Of a DNA stretch of 22,700 bases, positions 9,118 to 20,373 are shown piece after piece. The translations under genes were made by a program, and so were the position numbers. Source of the DNA: Balamuthia mandrillaris (Eukaryota > Discosea > Longamoebia > Balamuthiidae); the NCBI GenBank assembly GCA_031835245.1, contig JAVKOQ010000632.1, positions 1 to 22,700 on the forward strand. Reading direction: 5' to 3'. The notes beneath the pieces were generated by a model. The model worked only from the letters and a program-made list of their open reading frames with translations, had not been told where the DNA came from and did not search any database. How positions within the stretch are numbered: position 1 is the stretch's first letter; every line of letters begins with the position of its first letter.

Positions 9118-10781
9118 TGTAGCAACAAACCGTTTGAAAAAAGATGGATGTTCAAGCTCAAAATCAGCACCACAAGATTAAAAAGCTCTCTGACGTGTTG
9201 TTCTTTCTTCTTTCTTTTTGTATTTCACGAAATTGAGTAGTATTTGTGCAAAATTTGTGCACAAAATGGTTTTATTACTTTATTTAATCAATAATATTCT
9301 AACTCTGTTACATTTTGTTAAAAGCAAACATATAATATATCTTCTTGTAGCCCTTGAGTTGTTCTTTAAGAAAATACTAATATTTTTTTGTAAAACTTAA
9401 GTATAAGCCCAAAAACGCGCATAGAACCCAAAGAACCTGAGCATAGACCCCTAACTAAAAAGGAAAGGTGTGGTATAAACAAAACAAAACCTTATTACTT
9501 AAAAGAAAGAAAAAAAGAAGCAATAGAATAAAAGAAAGAAACCTAGCAAAGTGACAGTAGGTAATTGGTCCACATTGTAGATGTTGTTAGAAAAAAAGAA
9601 AAGGAAAAGGAGCAACAGCACTAATATGTTGAGTGTTTTTCTCAACACAGGTAAAGGACTTAAATAAAGACATTTACTATTTCACTAGTGAAGAATATTT
9701 TATTTTTCTTTTTTCCAGTTTTTTTTTGGTTTGCAAAAAAAGGTAGTGATGGTACATTGAATAGTTAACTGATGTTGGAAAACTCCAACATAGTAGCTCT
9801 TCTTTCTGCCAAGTTCTCTTTCTGCCATCAACATGAGGAAACCTCTCATCTTTCCCTTCTCCTTTCTTGATGTTTCCTTATTTCTCTCTTCCATTTTATG
9901 CTTTGTTCTTTTATGGATCTTTCTTCTAGTTTAAATACCACCTCTCCCTGTTTCTTCTTCCTTCCTCTCGGGACAACTTACAACAAGATACTTTACTTGT
10001 ACTCTTTACTTTTAGTAAATTATGTTCAGGTCTCATACCTGAAAAATTGTCTGCAAAATTAAGGGGAAATTTATTATTTTGATTGGGAAAGCGGTGGGGA
10101 AGACACTTTTGCTACAGGGAAGGACAAACAAAGAGTAAAAGATGCAAGGCTCCTCACGATCAGGAGGAACTGTTCAGAAGTGTTCAGGAGGTGACGTTAA
10201 GCAAGAGCAAATGCAACTAACTGCACACCTCTGAACACTGTGTCTAACCATTTACCTGGTCTCGCCAAACAGCCCAAACAGTGTCTAGTCACCCAAGAGT
10301 GGTGCATCTGTACTAGTGGATGTTGCCAGCAATGAATTGATATCCTTCCTTCCGTTCTCAAGCTAGTTGCCCCTCTTCTTTCGTTTCTGTGGTTCCTCGA
10401 TACCTCTATTCTCTATTCCAGTTCTTCCTAATAGACCAATTTGGAACTCAAAGTGATAGTTCGGACAATGTTTATTCTGGGTTTGGTAGTGATGATACCA
10501 AGTCTTACGAAGGTAGCAAAGTGCTGACCGTCACGGACCTGCCACCTGAACGGAAAGGGACATCAGGTGATGAAAAAGTTTGTGGTAACCTACCAATAAG
10601 AGACTACGTTATATTCTTTTACAGTAATTTACCATTTGACTCGAGTAGAAATAAAGCGCAAAGTTGTTGGGCTACGGTAATTTATTATTTTCTGGTTCTA
10701 TTACCTCGCTGGGAACATTCTTTGACTAGAAATACTCTTGCACTCGTAGGCGGAACTCCGAACATCACCAAGGAGAAAGAG
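9118..10781. other. AT-rich intergenic stretch, no gene recognised
   Basis: I see no convincing gene. The stretch holds a perfect 12-bp palindrome TTTGTGCACAAA (9254-9265) and a 7-bp-stem hairpin TTCAGGT-CTCAT-ACCTGAA (10025-10043). It also holds an inverted repeat AGTGTTCAG/CTGAACACT (10179-10187 and 10231-10239), which extends by several more pairs with one bulge. From about 10389 to 10781 a frame stays open without an ATG, in phase with the oxidoreductase start. Most of this part is probably promoter and 5' UTR of that gene. Confidence 0.5.
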
Positions 10782-12433
10782 ATGAAGTACTTGGTCGCTT
10801 TGATCGTTTTTTGTGTTGGCTTTCTTATCAGCCCAAGGGTATCACCTTTGATTTCCCTGTCTCACCTTCCCCATAAGTGTTTTTCTAAGGTTACCTGCTG
10901 TTTCGTCAATGTTAGGTTTTCGAGTCAGTGCACAGCAAAACTTATTCTTCAATCCTTGACCCGCTTCAAGAGCTGCAAAATTGTCTCCCAGATAAGATAA
11001 GCTTCACTAGGGTGGACGGAAAACTGCCGCTCAATGTCAAGCTTTGGAGTCACCACGCGGATCTACCCAAGGCGGTCATCATGCCAACTTCCACCGAAGA
11101 GATAGCTCAAGCCGTGCAGTGCCTCTACCGGCAGCCCTCTCTTCCCAAATGCGTAAAGTCTGGGGGCCACGACATGTCCGGGCTGTCCAGTTGCCTTGGC
11201 GTAATGGTGGATGTTTCTCAACACAAGTGGCTAAAACCCGAGGGGGAGCTTCTGCACGTCGCCACGGGGGCCAACTTGGGCAAAGTAGTCTACGAGCTGT
11301 GGCAGATGAACCGGAGCCTCCCTCATGGCGATAGCATGGAGGTTGGAATCGGCGGACATGCAACACAAGGAGGCTGGGACGTCGTCGTTGGCAGAAGAGA
11401 CGGCTTGCTCACTCAAAACATCCTGGGTGGACGGGTTGTCTTGTGGAATGGAACGGTCCTCTCTTTCAACGAGACAATTAACCCAGATTTGTTGTGGGCT
11501 ACACGGGGAGGAGCTGCAGCGAACGTTGGCATTGTCTCCGAGCTGACATTTCACACACAAGAAAGGCCATCCCAGGTCTGCATTGCTATCACTTACATGC
11601 CTAAGGAAGAAATGGTAGCAACTTTAACACATACCTTTGTCAACGGCCTTGCTCTGCCCAGAGAATATTCGTTTACTCTCCAAGAGACTTACGAGTGGAA
11701 ATCAACTCGCCTGCGGGCATTCAGCCTTCACGACTGCGAGAGAAGTCGTAGAGAGCTCTCTGCGGTAATACCAGCCTTTGCTGAGGCCAGATATGAATCC
11801 ATGGATTTGATGGAAGCGAGGCTTCAAGCGGGTACGATGATGCCAGTAGTCAGGCAGAACCTCAGTATGATCAAGCTGGACACATGGGAGCTGCAGGACA
11901 GGGCTTGGGAGATCTATGACCCCGAATTCCTCATGTTCGAGACGCTTCACGCCCATTCCGTACAGCGAGCCTTCTACGTGGATCCCTCCTGTCCCGAGTT
12001 ATCGAAACTGGTTGGCCTGGCCCAACAGCTGCAGGGTACAGGTGCTTATCCGTACAACCACTTTGTGCTTGGCGGAGGGGAGATGCTCTCCCGAGACACT
12101 TCCACCTCGATGATCGTCGAACCTTTGCTCGCACGTGCTGCATGCCAATGGCACCAGAACAACGACTCGCTTGCCGAATTGTGCAGCGCCTGGATGGACC
12201 ATTGGCAAAATACCGTCATGCCATGCACAACGGGCCACGTTTACAGAGCGGACGCCTGGGTGACGAAAAATCCTTTTGGAATGAAGGGCTACTACGGGCA
12301 AGAAATATATGAAAAGTTGCATGCTATCAAGTGCAAGTATGACCCACACACAACAATGCCTGCCCACAAGCACAAAATGGCGTGTCGTGCCTCTGAGCAG
12401 CGCAACAACGAACTGTTGTGGAAAAATGAATAA
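10782..12433 (+). CDS. Secreted berberine-bridge-type FAD-linked oxidoreductase
   Basis: Two exons, 10782-10838 and 10916-12433, are joined by a 77-nt phase-0 intron (GTATCA...TTAG) to give 524 residues. Exon 1 supplies a signal peptide (MKYLVALIVFCVGFLISPR), which fixes the start. A PCMH-type FAD-binding domain follows. Its SGGH motif has His104, the usual site of 8-alpha-histidyl FAD attachment. A GIGGH...GG loop comes next. The position where bicovalent members have the second flavin-linking Cys (G-x-C-x-x-V-G) is Ser159 here, so a single covalent link is expected. The C-terminal BBE segment ends with the typical EIYEKLHAIKCKYDP. Family members oxidise alkaloids, sugars or other metabolites outside the cytosol; the substrate cannot be read from sequence. 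The gene converges on the SnoaL-like gene. Confidence 0.9.
12428..12433 (+). terminator. Possible polyadenylation signal overlapping the stop codon
   Basis: AATAAA overlaps the TAA stop of the oxidoreductase. If used, the 3' UTR would be very short, leaving room before the convergent gene ending at 12615. Confidence 0.4.
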
Positions 12434-12614
12434 ACTGGGGTTAACAGGATTTATTTCGCCCTTCCCCGTCAACCAATGAAAAACAAAGAACTAAGAAGAA
12501 GGGCAAAGGAATGAGTTATAACCAGCCCATGGAAGAGAACGTAGTATACTTGTCCATAACTTTGTGCATCTGTTCTCCGGAGCGTTTTGTGTTAAACAAA
12601 GATTGGATGAATTT

Positions 12615-13056
12615 TTAAAAAAAAAAACGTACATTCACTATCTTGCCGTCAGAGTTAAAGCGGATGGTGTACGCGTATTCCCCTCGGAAGGTACGGGGCG
12701 GGTTTTCCGGAGGCTTAGGACCTCCTTCTCCCGTGTGTGTCCCTGAACAAGAGAGCACCATAACCACCTCGGTGTCGTTGGAGGCAAGGGATAGAATCTC
12801 GTACTTAAAGTCCGGAATGGTAACCTTGCTCACCACCTGTAGGACATGCAACAGTCGAAGGATTAGTGAAAAAAAAAACCTTCGGGAGAGAGCGCACCGC
12901 CATCTCGTTGCTGTATTCTTTGATGGTATTGGACTCCAAACAATCGCAACTGAATGGGGTGTCCTCCGCAGCTACAACTTCCTTCACTCCTTCCCATCCC
13001 TTCCCAACATCCAAGGCATCCACGAAAGCTTTTGCAGATTCGATGAAGCGACTCAT
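12615..13056 (-). CDS. SnoaL/NTF2-like small protein
   Basis: Two exons on the - strand, 13056-12880 and 12836-12615, are joined by a 43-nt phase-0 intron (GTTTTT...CTACAG) to give 132 residues, the usual size of a SnoaL-like single domain. The N-terminal helix SRFIESAKAFVDAL, the central EVVMVLSCSGTHTGE strand and the final YTIRFNSDGKIVNVRF strand fit the cone-shaped NTF2-like fold of SnoaL-type cyclases and uncharacterised stress proteins. The start at 13056 has A at -3. The same frame is open upstream to 13320 without an ATG and reads like protein, so an upstream first exon is possible. Function is uncertain: this fold serves as enzyme or ligand-binding scaffold. It sits tail-to-tail with the oxidoreductase, 181 bp apart. 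Confidence 0.75.
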
Positions 13057-13374
13057 TTTCTTGTTCCAACACTCTTTGAAAGTGTTCCTGTTGCTTCCTC
13101 CCGGTCTGGTTCCTTCCAAATAATGAACAATTGGCCACGAGGAAGAGAAACCGGGTTTCCCAACAGGACTAACGGAAGCGGTAGTTGCGTTACAAGCTTT
13201 GACCGAAGCTGAACCAGCAAAGACGAACAGTTCCCCATTAAGCCGAATGTTGAAATAAGGAGTGAGCCGAAGGTGATAGCGGCAGAGAGACAGATAATTT
13301 TGACACGTTTTTTTTATGCATTAGAAAGGGGAGGTGGTATAGAGAAGAGAAGCAAACACTTTTTTTTTCTTTCC

Positions 13375-16300
13375 TTAATCCGAGCCGCTGTCTTCTGAGT
13401 CGCTCTCAGACCTTTCCGAAGAAGAGCCTGAGCCAGAACCGGAACTGGAGCCAGAACCAGAACCAGAACCAGAACGGGAACCAGAACGGGAACCAGAACC
13501 AGTTTCAGAGTCAGAGCCAGAGCCGCTGTCGGAAGCGGATCCCGAGGCGGAGCCTGATCGAGAGCCTGTTCGAGAGCCGCTCTTAGAGGAGTGAGATCTT
13601 TCCGAGGCAGAGTGTTCAGATTCGGAGTCAGAGGCGTCAGAGGCGGAGTGGTGAGACTCGCTCTTGGGGTCTTCCGCAGGAGCGACAGCAGCAACCGGCA
13701 CAGCAGCGGGTGGTGGTGATGCTGGGCGAGTGGGGGATGGCGCTTTGTCCTCGCTCTTTGAGTCCGATTCGGAGTGGTCGCTGTCCGACGCAGAGTGGTC
13801 GCTGGACTCTGAACTGGCTTTGCTGTCGCTCTTCTTGTCCGATTTGGTAGATCGGTCGCTAGCTGCACTAGCTTCGCTCTTCTTGTCAGCAGCAGCACTG
13901 CTCTCTGACTTTTCGCTGCCCGATTTGGAAGAGCTGCCCGACCTAGAGCGCTCGCTGCCCGACTTGGAGCTGGCAGATCGTTCGCTGGAGTGGTCGTCAT
14001 CATCCTTCACCTTGATGGGCGCAGCTGTGGATGCTACTACTGGCATTACTTCCTTGGCAGCCTCCTCCTTTTTCACGGGTTCCTTTTCCTTTTGCTTTTC
14101 CTTTTGCTTCTCATCGTCCGAAGAGTATTCCTCGTCATCTCTGGAAGAGTGGCTTCTGGAGGAAAGTTTGTTGGATGCTTTAGCGGCAGTTGTGGTGGCG
14201 GCGGCGGCGGCAACAGGGGCGGATGCACTCTGGCTGCTCATGCTCCTGCTGCTTGCACCTCTACTGCTCCGGCTGCTGGTAGACTTGGAGCTGGAGGATC
14301 TGCTAGGACTCTTGCTGCTGCTTCTGGAGTAATCCTCCTCCGTCCCCTTTTCGTAGACGATAACTCCGTTCTCAATGGTAGGACGGAGCAACCTTTCGCT
14401 CTCTTCAGAGTCATAGTCAGGAGGAAGATCGAGCTCCCTCCTCGGGCTGCGAATGGTGGTAGCGGCAGCCTTGTCATCGGCCATGGTCTTCATGAGAGCG
14501 GCCTTCTCGCCAGTCAGTTTAGAGTCGTCTTCTTCCTGGTCGTCCGTGTCCCTTCTGCGTCTGGTGATGAAGACAACACCAGCGATCAAGAGAAGTGCCG
14601 CGAACACCAAGACCAAAGACAAAAGCACCCAGAGGGTAGGGTTGTCCTCTTCGATGCCCTCGCGGTCAGAGCCATGAACAGGGTCCAAAGGACCAGGAGC
14701 CTCCACCGTCTGGACAGGGCGAACCTGAGCAGTCTGCATGGTGGAGTAGATCTCCGTGCAGGCGCAGCGAGCAAAGTTGGGATCGGTGGAAACGTCCTCG
14801 CAGCTAGGTGAGATGGCCCACTGCAAGTCCGCCCTCTCGAACAACAGGCAGTGTAGGCCGTAGAGGTCAAAGATCTCGTCCGCGGTCTTATCTGTGTTAT
14901 CCGTGCTGATGGGGGACTGGTAGATGATGGGCGTGTCGAAGCGGCGATAGTTGAGGTCCCTGCCCGCTTCACGCAGCACAAACTTGTAGGTAGGTACCAC
15001 GGTCTCCGAGGCTTGTGAGAAGACATAAGGGTTGAGGGCAAAGAGGTAGAGGGCGGTATCCACCTCCTCCACTTCATCATAAATGAAATAGTTCTGGAGG
15101 TAATCCGTAGGAACCTCCACGAGCACCTCGCCAAGGGAGAAGGTGGTAGGAAGTCGGTCGATGAAGTTCCTGGTCACTCTGGCGGCGATGGTACGACTGT
15201 CAAGCGTAACAGGGAAGGCTCCAGGAGGCAACAGGGAAGCTTGATAAATCGTCAACAAGTCTACAGCCTCCAACAGCAACTCGGCAAACTCCTGTCCCAG
15301 GTGCTCATTCTCAGGGGAGAGGTTTTGCAAGATGGGATAGTTGTAAAAGAGGATATCGCCAAGCAGCACCATGGTTTCTTGGGCAGAACCTCCCAAGGTG
15401 CCCAACTCCAACAGGTCGATGGTGAGCTTGAGGATTTCAATAGCATATTCAGGAGTTTCAGCCAGGCCTTGACGCAAGGCAAGAGAAGAGGCTTCTCGTC
15501 GTCTATCTCCACCGGTGTGAACCTCTCCAGACAACAGAGAAAGCAAGACAGAGAAAACCTCGCCAGCAATATTGCTGTTCTCTAATGGGAGATCCGCCAC
15601 GTAGTTGTAGAGATCCCCACGCAAGTCCACCTCATCTTGAAGCAGGAAGGGGTTGTAGTTGTCTGGGTCAGCAGCTCCCTCGGCGTTCAAGTCCAAGAGG
15701 ATAGAGAAGAGCAGACTGGACAGAAGGCGAACGTCTCCTAGCCTCAAGGCATCTTGGAAGAGCTCCGAGTTGATGGTGTCATTGGCATCAGAGATATGGT
15801 CGCGCAGAACCATGTTGCTGCTCCTTAGCTCTTCTAAGGAGGCTGGCTCGGTGATGATGACGTTTTCACGGATGATGATGGCCCTTTCTCCATCGGCTCC
15901 GTAAGCAACAGCGCCCAGACGATCGCGCACGCGCACCAGGACGGTGATAGGCTCTCCAAGTGCAGGGAGGAGGGTGCGGAGCTTGTTGGTGTTGGGGTAG
16001 TGCGTAGCCAGTGGGAACTCCAGACCCGAGGCCGTCCTGATGTAAAAGGTATAGAACAAGGGGAAGTCCTCCGCGTTATCTTCAAAACCGATACAACGCA
16101 AGTCAAACTCGGTTTCAAAGGCCACTCCGCTGTCCGGCTCCATGGTGCACTCGCCAGACCAAGGGGCATCGTTGGTCCTGAAAGCAACGTCCGCTCTACC
16201 AGTCTCTCCGCTCTCGTCAGTGACGCTAAGCCTGAAATGATAATCAGCACCAGGCGTCATTTGGGCAGCATTGATGACCAAGCTCTCGTCTGTGAGCAGG

Positions 16301-19255
16301 CCGCCGAGGGTATCCGGGTCGGAAAGGTCCAGATCTCCAACCAGCTGCGCCCATTGGTAGCTAACCAAGGCTTGGCCGGTAGGCGAGAAGGCCGATCCTC
16401 GGAGAACCAGCTGCGAGCCGGGGTTGATCCTCAAATCTCTGGTGAGAGGGTCATCGCCTATGCGAATGGAGACGGTAGGCATATCCTCCCAGTTGACCGT
16501 TACGAGCTCAGAGGCTTCCGCGGAACGAGTTCCCTTGCTCACGTGCACGCTGAAACTGTACTTTCCAGGAAGAACAGCTCCGGCAGGCAACGTGATTGTT
16601 GCCTGTTGAAACTCAGGCCGGGCAAAGTAACGGTTGGCAGGACAGTCCTCGCCTGGGAAAAGGTCGTCTGCCCTTTCGCAGAACCACTGGAAGGACAACT
16701 CGCCAGTGCGACCTTCAGGGTCATAAGAGGCAGAAGCGTCCAGCACGATGGAAGAAAGCCTAGAAAGCGTGCGGCTCAGGGTATCGATCCTTGCAATGAG
16801 AGGACTGCTGGCTATGGTCACCGTCACAAAGTCCCTCCCAACATAGTTCACGTTGTCGTTGATGGTGGAGCTGGCAGTCAGCTCGTAGGTCTCTCCACCA
16901 ATAAAAGTGCCCGGAGGGATGTACACAGTATCCGAGAGGCGAGTCACGCGGTCCAGTTGAATGATGGGACCAACAGATCTAACCCAGGCGTAGGAGTACA
17001 CACCCTCTGGGTCGCAAATGTTGGCCACCTCACTGGAGTTCTCACAGACGCAAGGAGGAGTCACCACAGTCCTGAAGGAAATAGGGTTGTTGCGGTGCGT
17101 AACAAAGGACTTGGGGCCTTGGATCTGAACCTGCACTTGGTCGCGAACCAACACCGAGAGAGTGACTTCATGCGTATTGCTTTCTTCCAGCCAGTTGGTC
17201 AGGGTAAGAGACAAAATGTACTCTCTGTTGGCAAGAAGCATTCCTGGTGGAATGACGACGCGCGGGCCAGTCTGGGTCTGCAGGAGGGCGTTCAGCTCCT
17301 CTACCACGTCGGTGGAGCCATCGGGGGCCTCTGCTCGCCATATGTAGCCTTCTTCCCAGGGCCTGCCACCAGCACCGTACGACTCTCCGCCATCCAAAAC
17401 GAGCACATTGCAATCGGCTATGAATCGGGGAGCTTCGATAGTAGGCGTAGGAGGAATCGCAGGTCCGAATACCTCTTCGGGATGAAGCAATGGTCCTTGC
17501 AGCAGGAGGGTGTCGTCCTGCGTCTCTCCTTCCTGTCGGGCGGTCTCCGCTACAACTTTGTTGCGAAGCATTCCGGTGCGAATGGTGATGTTCTCTCCAA
17601 CTTCGATGGTAGCTCCAATACCGAAGCGGATGACCAGGTGGATGTCGTCCTGCCAGTAGCACGTAGCATCAAGGCCCAGGTTGGTATTCTCCACCAGCTC
17701 AGAACAGGCGAACACACCTCGGAAGCCCGCCCGATCTGTTGGAACATCAAAGCTGACAACAATAGTGGCAGCGCTGGGGGTGACAGCAGCAAAGACAAAG
17801 ACTGGTGGCTCAGCTGCAAAAACAAAAGAGGGGTTCGTTCGTGAGCAACAAGAAGCAAGCGCAAGAATATTAGGAATCTATCTTGCAACGAGGAGGTGGG
17901 TAGGGTACATACGACAAATTGCGGGAGACGAGGGATCAAACACCCAAGAACTGTCTTCTGAATCGTCATACGGTGGGCAGACATCTCCAGGAAGGGTGGG
18001 GCCGCTGTCATCACCGTTGAAACATTGGCCGGTAGCCACACAGTAACCACAGAAAGGATCTCGCACACACTGCTTACAGGAGGTGTAGCTCTCACAAGGG
18101 GTCACTGCAGAGTCGCATTCCGCCGGATCAAAGGCGTATTCGTCGGCAGGACAGGTGGCCGGTGAAAATGGCCCGCTAGCATCACCTGCCACACAAGTTC
18201 CGTTTCCTGCTTGACAGTACCCACACTCAGGGCGAGCTGCACAAGCGAAACAGTCCCCGTCGTAATCGGAACAGCTAAACTCCCCTAATGGATTGCCAAC
18301 AACAAACATAAAGCATGGTAAGAGAACAAGACAAGACTAATATGGGCTTTTAAAGAGGTATTGGTCATGATGGCCAAAAAGAACGAAAAACGTTTACCTG
18401 GGCATTGGTCTGATGTATGGGCATAGTCATATTCTTCCGGACATGTCCCATCATTGGTAGGGCCGTCGACACCACCGGCAGTACATGTGCCGTTGGTAGG
18501 ATCGTTGACATCGTAGCAAAACACACACCCAGGATCCGCGGAACAAGAGTCACATGAATCGTAGAGTGTACAATTATCAAAGTGTGGATCTTTTAGTTGG
18601 TAAACAAAAGTTAATATCTGGTCATAAGAGGGCAATAAAGAAATAAAAAATAAAATGGAAAAATGCGGTACTTGGGCAAGAAGATGACTCGTTGATCTGT
18701 TTGCTAGGAATCTCGCAGACCGTGGTGTTGTCAGACCCGTCGTTTCCGCCCAAAAGGAAACATGACCCCGTCTGCGAAATCGGATTGTAACAGAACCCAC
18801 ACCCAGCGGGCTCATTCAGACAACCCCCACAATCCCCTCCATGTCTCGTACAGTTGGCAGCCGCATCCCCATTTACTGCCCCAGTTGAGAAAAAGATAGA
18901 AAGGGCAACATATGAGAGATAGAGAGCCCCAGAAAGAGAAAGAAAAGAGAAAGTGGAGGAAGGGGAAGAGAGGTCGACGAAGAATACGAGAATAAAGGAG
19001 AGGGGATGAATAGTGAGGAGGGGGGGAAATCAGCAGCAGATTAGCGACTAAAACAAAAGATCATTGGGAGGAAAAAGAAAGAGCAACATCTAACGCACCC
19101 AGCTGTCGAAGATCGAGGCCGTTTATGTTTGTGAGTTCTTCGAAATAAAAATAATCGTTGTCTGCTTCAGAAGCTGAGAGCGGCAAGACCGGAGAGACTG
19201 AAACGAGCAGTATCGTGACGGCGCAAACCGCACACCAAAAGAAGTTTCCCTTCAT
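13375..19255 (-). CDS. PSI-REJ-GPS type I membrane receptor-like protein
   Basis: Five exons on the - strand are 19255-19099, 18875-18672, 18589-18398, 18284-17913 and 17813-13375. All introns are phase 1 and the total is exactly 1788 codons including the stop. Order in the protein: signal peptide ([20 protein letters not shown]); four Cys-rich PSI repeats (about 53-308, each C..C..C...C.(F/Y)C...C); and a REJ/PKD-like beta-sandwich region (about 430-950) with the [15 protein letters not shown] signature. Then come a helical GAIN-like region, a Cys/Trp GPS-like motif (about 1296-1333), one transmembrane helix (about 1369-1393) with an RRRR stop-transfer, and a roughly 390-residue Ser/Arg/Asp/Glu cytoplasmic tail ending in Gly-Ser repeats. 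REJ and GPS occur in polycystin-1 and sperm receptors, but no polycystin channel follows. A cell-surface adhesion or sensing role is inferred. Confidence 0.88.
13376..14330 (-). other. Ser/acidic low-complexity cytoplasmic tail
   Basis: The last roughly 310 codons are dominated by Ser with Arg, Lys, Asp and Glu, moving from SR-type blocks through SD/SE-type blocks to a Gly-Ser repeat. Many sites fit casein kinase 2-type acidic phosphorylation. The repeat units use mixed codons, so the bias is at the protein level as well as in DNA. Confidence 0.75.
14562..14635 (-). other. Transmembrane segment of the PSI-REJ protein
   Basis: A run of about 23 hydrophobic residues ([20 protein letters not shown] and on) is followed at once by TRRRRD, the classic positive-inside stop-transfer. 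This places the PSI/REJ part outside and the Ser-rich tail in the cytosol. Confidence 0.9.
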
Positions 19256-19713
19256 CTTTTATTGCGCCACGCTGGTGTGAACGTAGCGCACTTTCTCTCT
19301 CCAGAGTCGCGAAGAAACTGAAACGTGGAACGATCCTCACGGAACGCTCAAAAAATTAGATTAGCTGAGTAATCTTTTTTGTTGCCTCTTCGGTTGCTTC
19401 CCCTTTTTAGAGCACAGAGGAGGTGAGAGGCTCAAGCAGGCACGGAAAATAGGGGGAGAAGCTTGCCAAAGAGACGCGTACATAGATATTGACACGAGCA
19501 GAAAGTGAGCAGCGCGAGAAGACACTTGTCGACGAAAAAGTGGGATTGGGCAGCCGCGAATACTCCCTCACAAATCCAGCCAATCGCAATCCTCTGTAGG
19601 GCAAAGAAAGGCCCAACCGTCCAACTCTGCCGCTCAAAGGGGCAGCAAAGATAGCGGAGGCGTCTAGCGAGGATCATCCTGCACAGCGAAGAAAAAAAAA
19701 TCACAAACAAAAC

Positions 19714-19755
<42 letters not shown>

Positions 19756-20373
19756 GTGAGCGTGCGAAAAAGAACGAGAGAAGAGGCAGAGCAACCAAAC
19801 TTGATGAGTAAGAAAAAGGGGTTACCTCAAAGTAAGACCGAACCGAACGGAAAAGAGAGCAAGATGAGAGGCACTTCAGCGAGTGATCTCTTCGTTTGGA
19901 ATCGTCGGTCGTTCTAGCAATCTCGTTTTAAATGTGGTTGTCGCTTGTACGTTTCCTTCAGGACCCATTCTTTTGCTTCTTTTCAAAAAGAATCAGCTTG
20001 CGGCCCGTGTGACGGTAAATCGTTGAGAACGATTCGATCTCTTGTTATAGCACAGCCACTTTCTCCCACACGTCCTCCACGCGCGACAGTGAGTTGGTCC
20101 ATCTTCAACGAAAGCGTTCCAACAAAATGATGAAACCTACTTGCTCAACACTCTGCGGGCGATTTGGTTTCACCACCTTCAAAAAAAAAATGGGAATTGT
20201 GCGTTTCAAGAAACGGTAAGAGAAGAGAGGACAGCGGAAAAGAAGCAGAGAGGAGAAGGGACGAAGGCAAGATTATTTCAAGGGGGAAGCGAAGAGAAGC
20301 AAGTGGCGTCGGTCCTACCTTCCTTTCTTTCGAATTAATTGGAAAGAACGGAAACAAAAAGAAAGGCCTTTCA
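19256..20373. promoter_or_regulatory. Divergent upstream region of the receptor-like and CPBP protease genes
   Basis: About 1.1 kb lies between two divergent start codons and contains no gene I can support. It includes a pure (GA)n microsatellite (19716-19752) and purine-rich sequence after 20200. A possible short leader frame begins with ATG at 20127 and runs to a GTAAGA donor-like site at 20216. No acceptor keeps phase with the protease frame, so if that site is used the intron would be in the 5' UTR. Two-way transcription control is an inference from the layout. Confidence 0.45.
19716..19752. repeat. (GA)n dinucleotide microsatellite
   Basis: An uninterrupted run of about eighteen GA units in the divergent upstream region. 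GA/CT tracts are often nucleosome-free and can bind GAGA-type factors, but no such factor is shown here. Confidence 0.9.

Noticed and set aside
10179-10239. Possible tRNA or structured RNA from inverted repeats upstream of the oxidoreductase
   Set aside because: The stems do not form a cloverleaf, and no conserved tRNA box or anticodon loop could be placed.
13990-14811. + strand open frame opposite the receptor tail and membrane helix
   Set aside because: Low complexity that mirrors the Ser-rich tail; no domain or start context supports it.
16000-17844. 614-codon + strand open frame opposite the PSI-REJ gene
   Set aside because: No domain is recognisable, and the opposite strand encodes clear REJ sequence with consistent splicing. 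It is a GC-driven mirror frame.
20127-20216. A first coding exon for the CPBP protease with a basic leader peptide
   Set aside because: The donor-like GTAAGA is good, but none of the AG sites I checked before 20374 keeps the frame into the protease; it is left as possible 5' UTR splicing.
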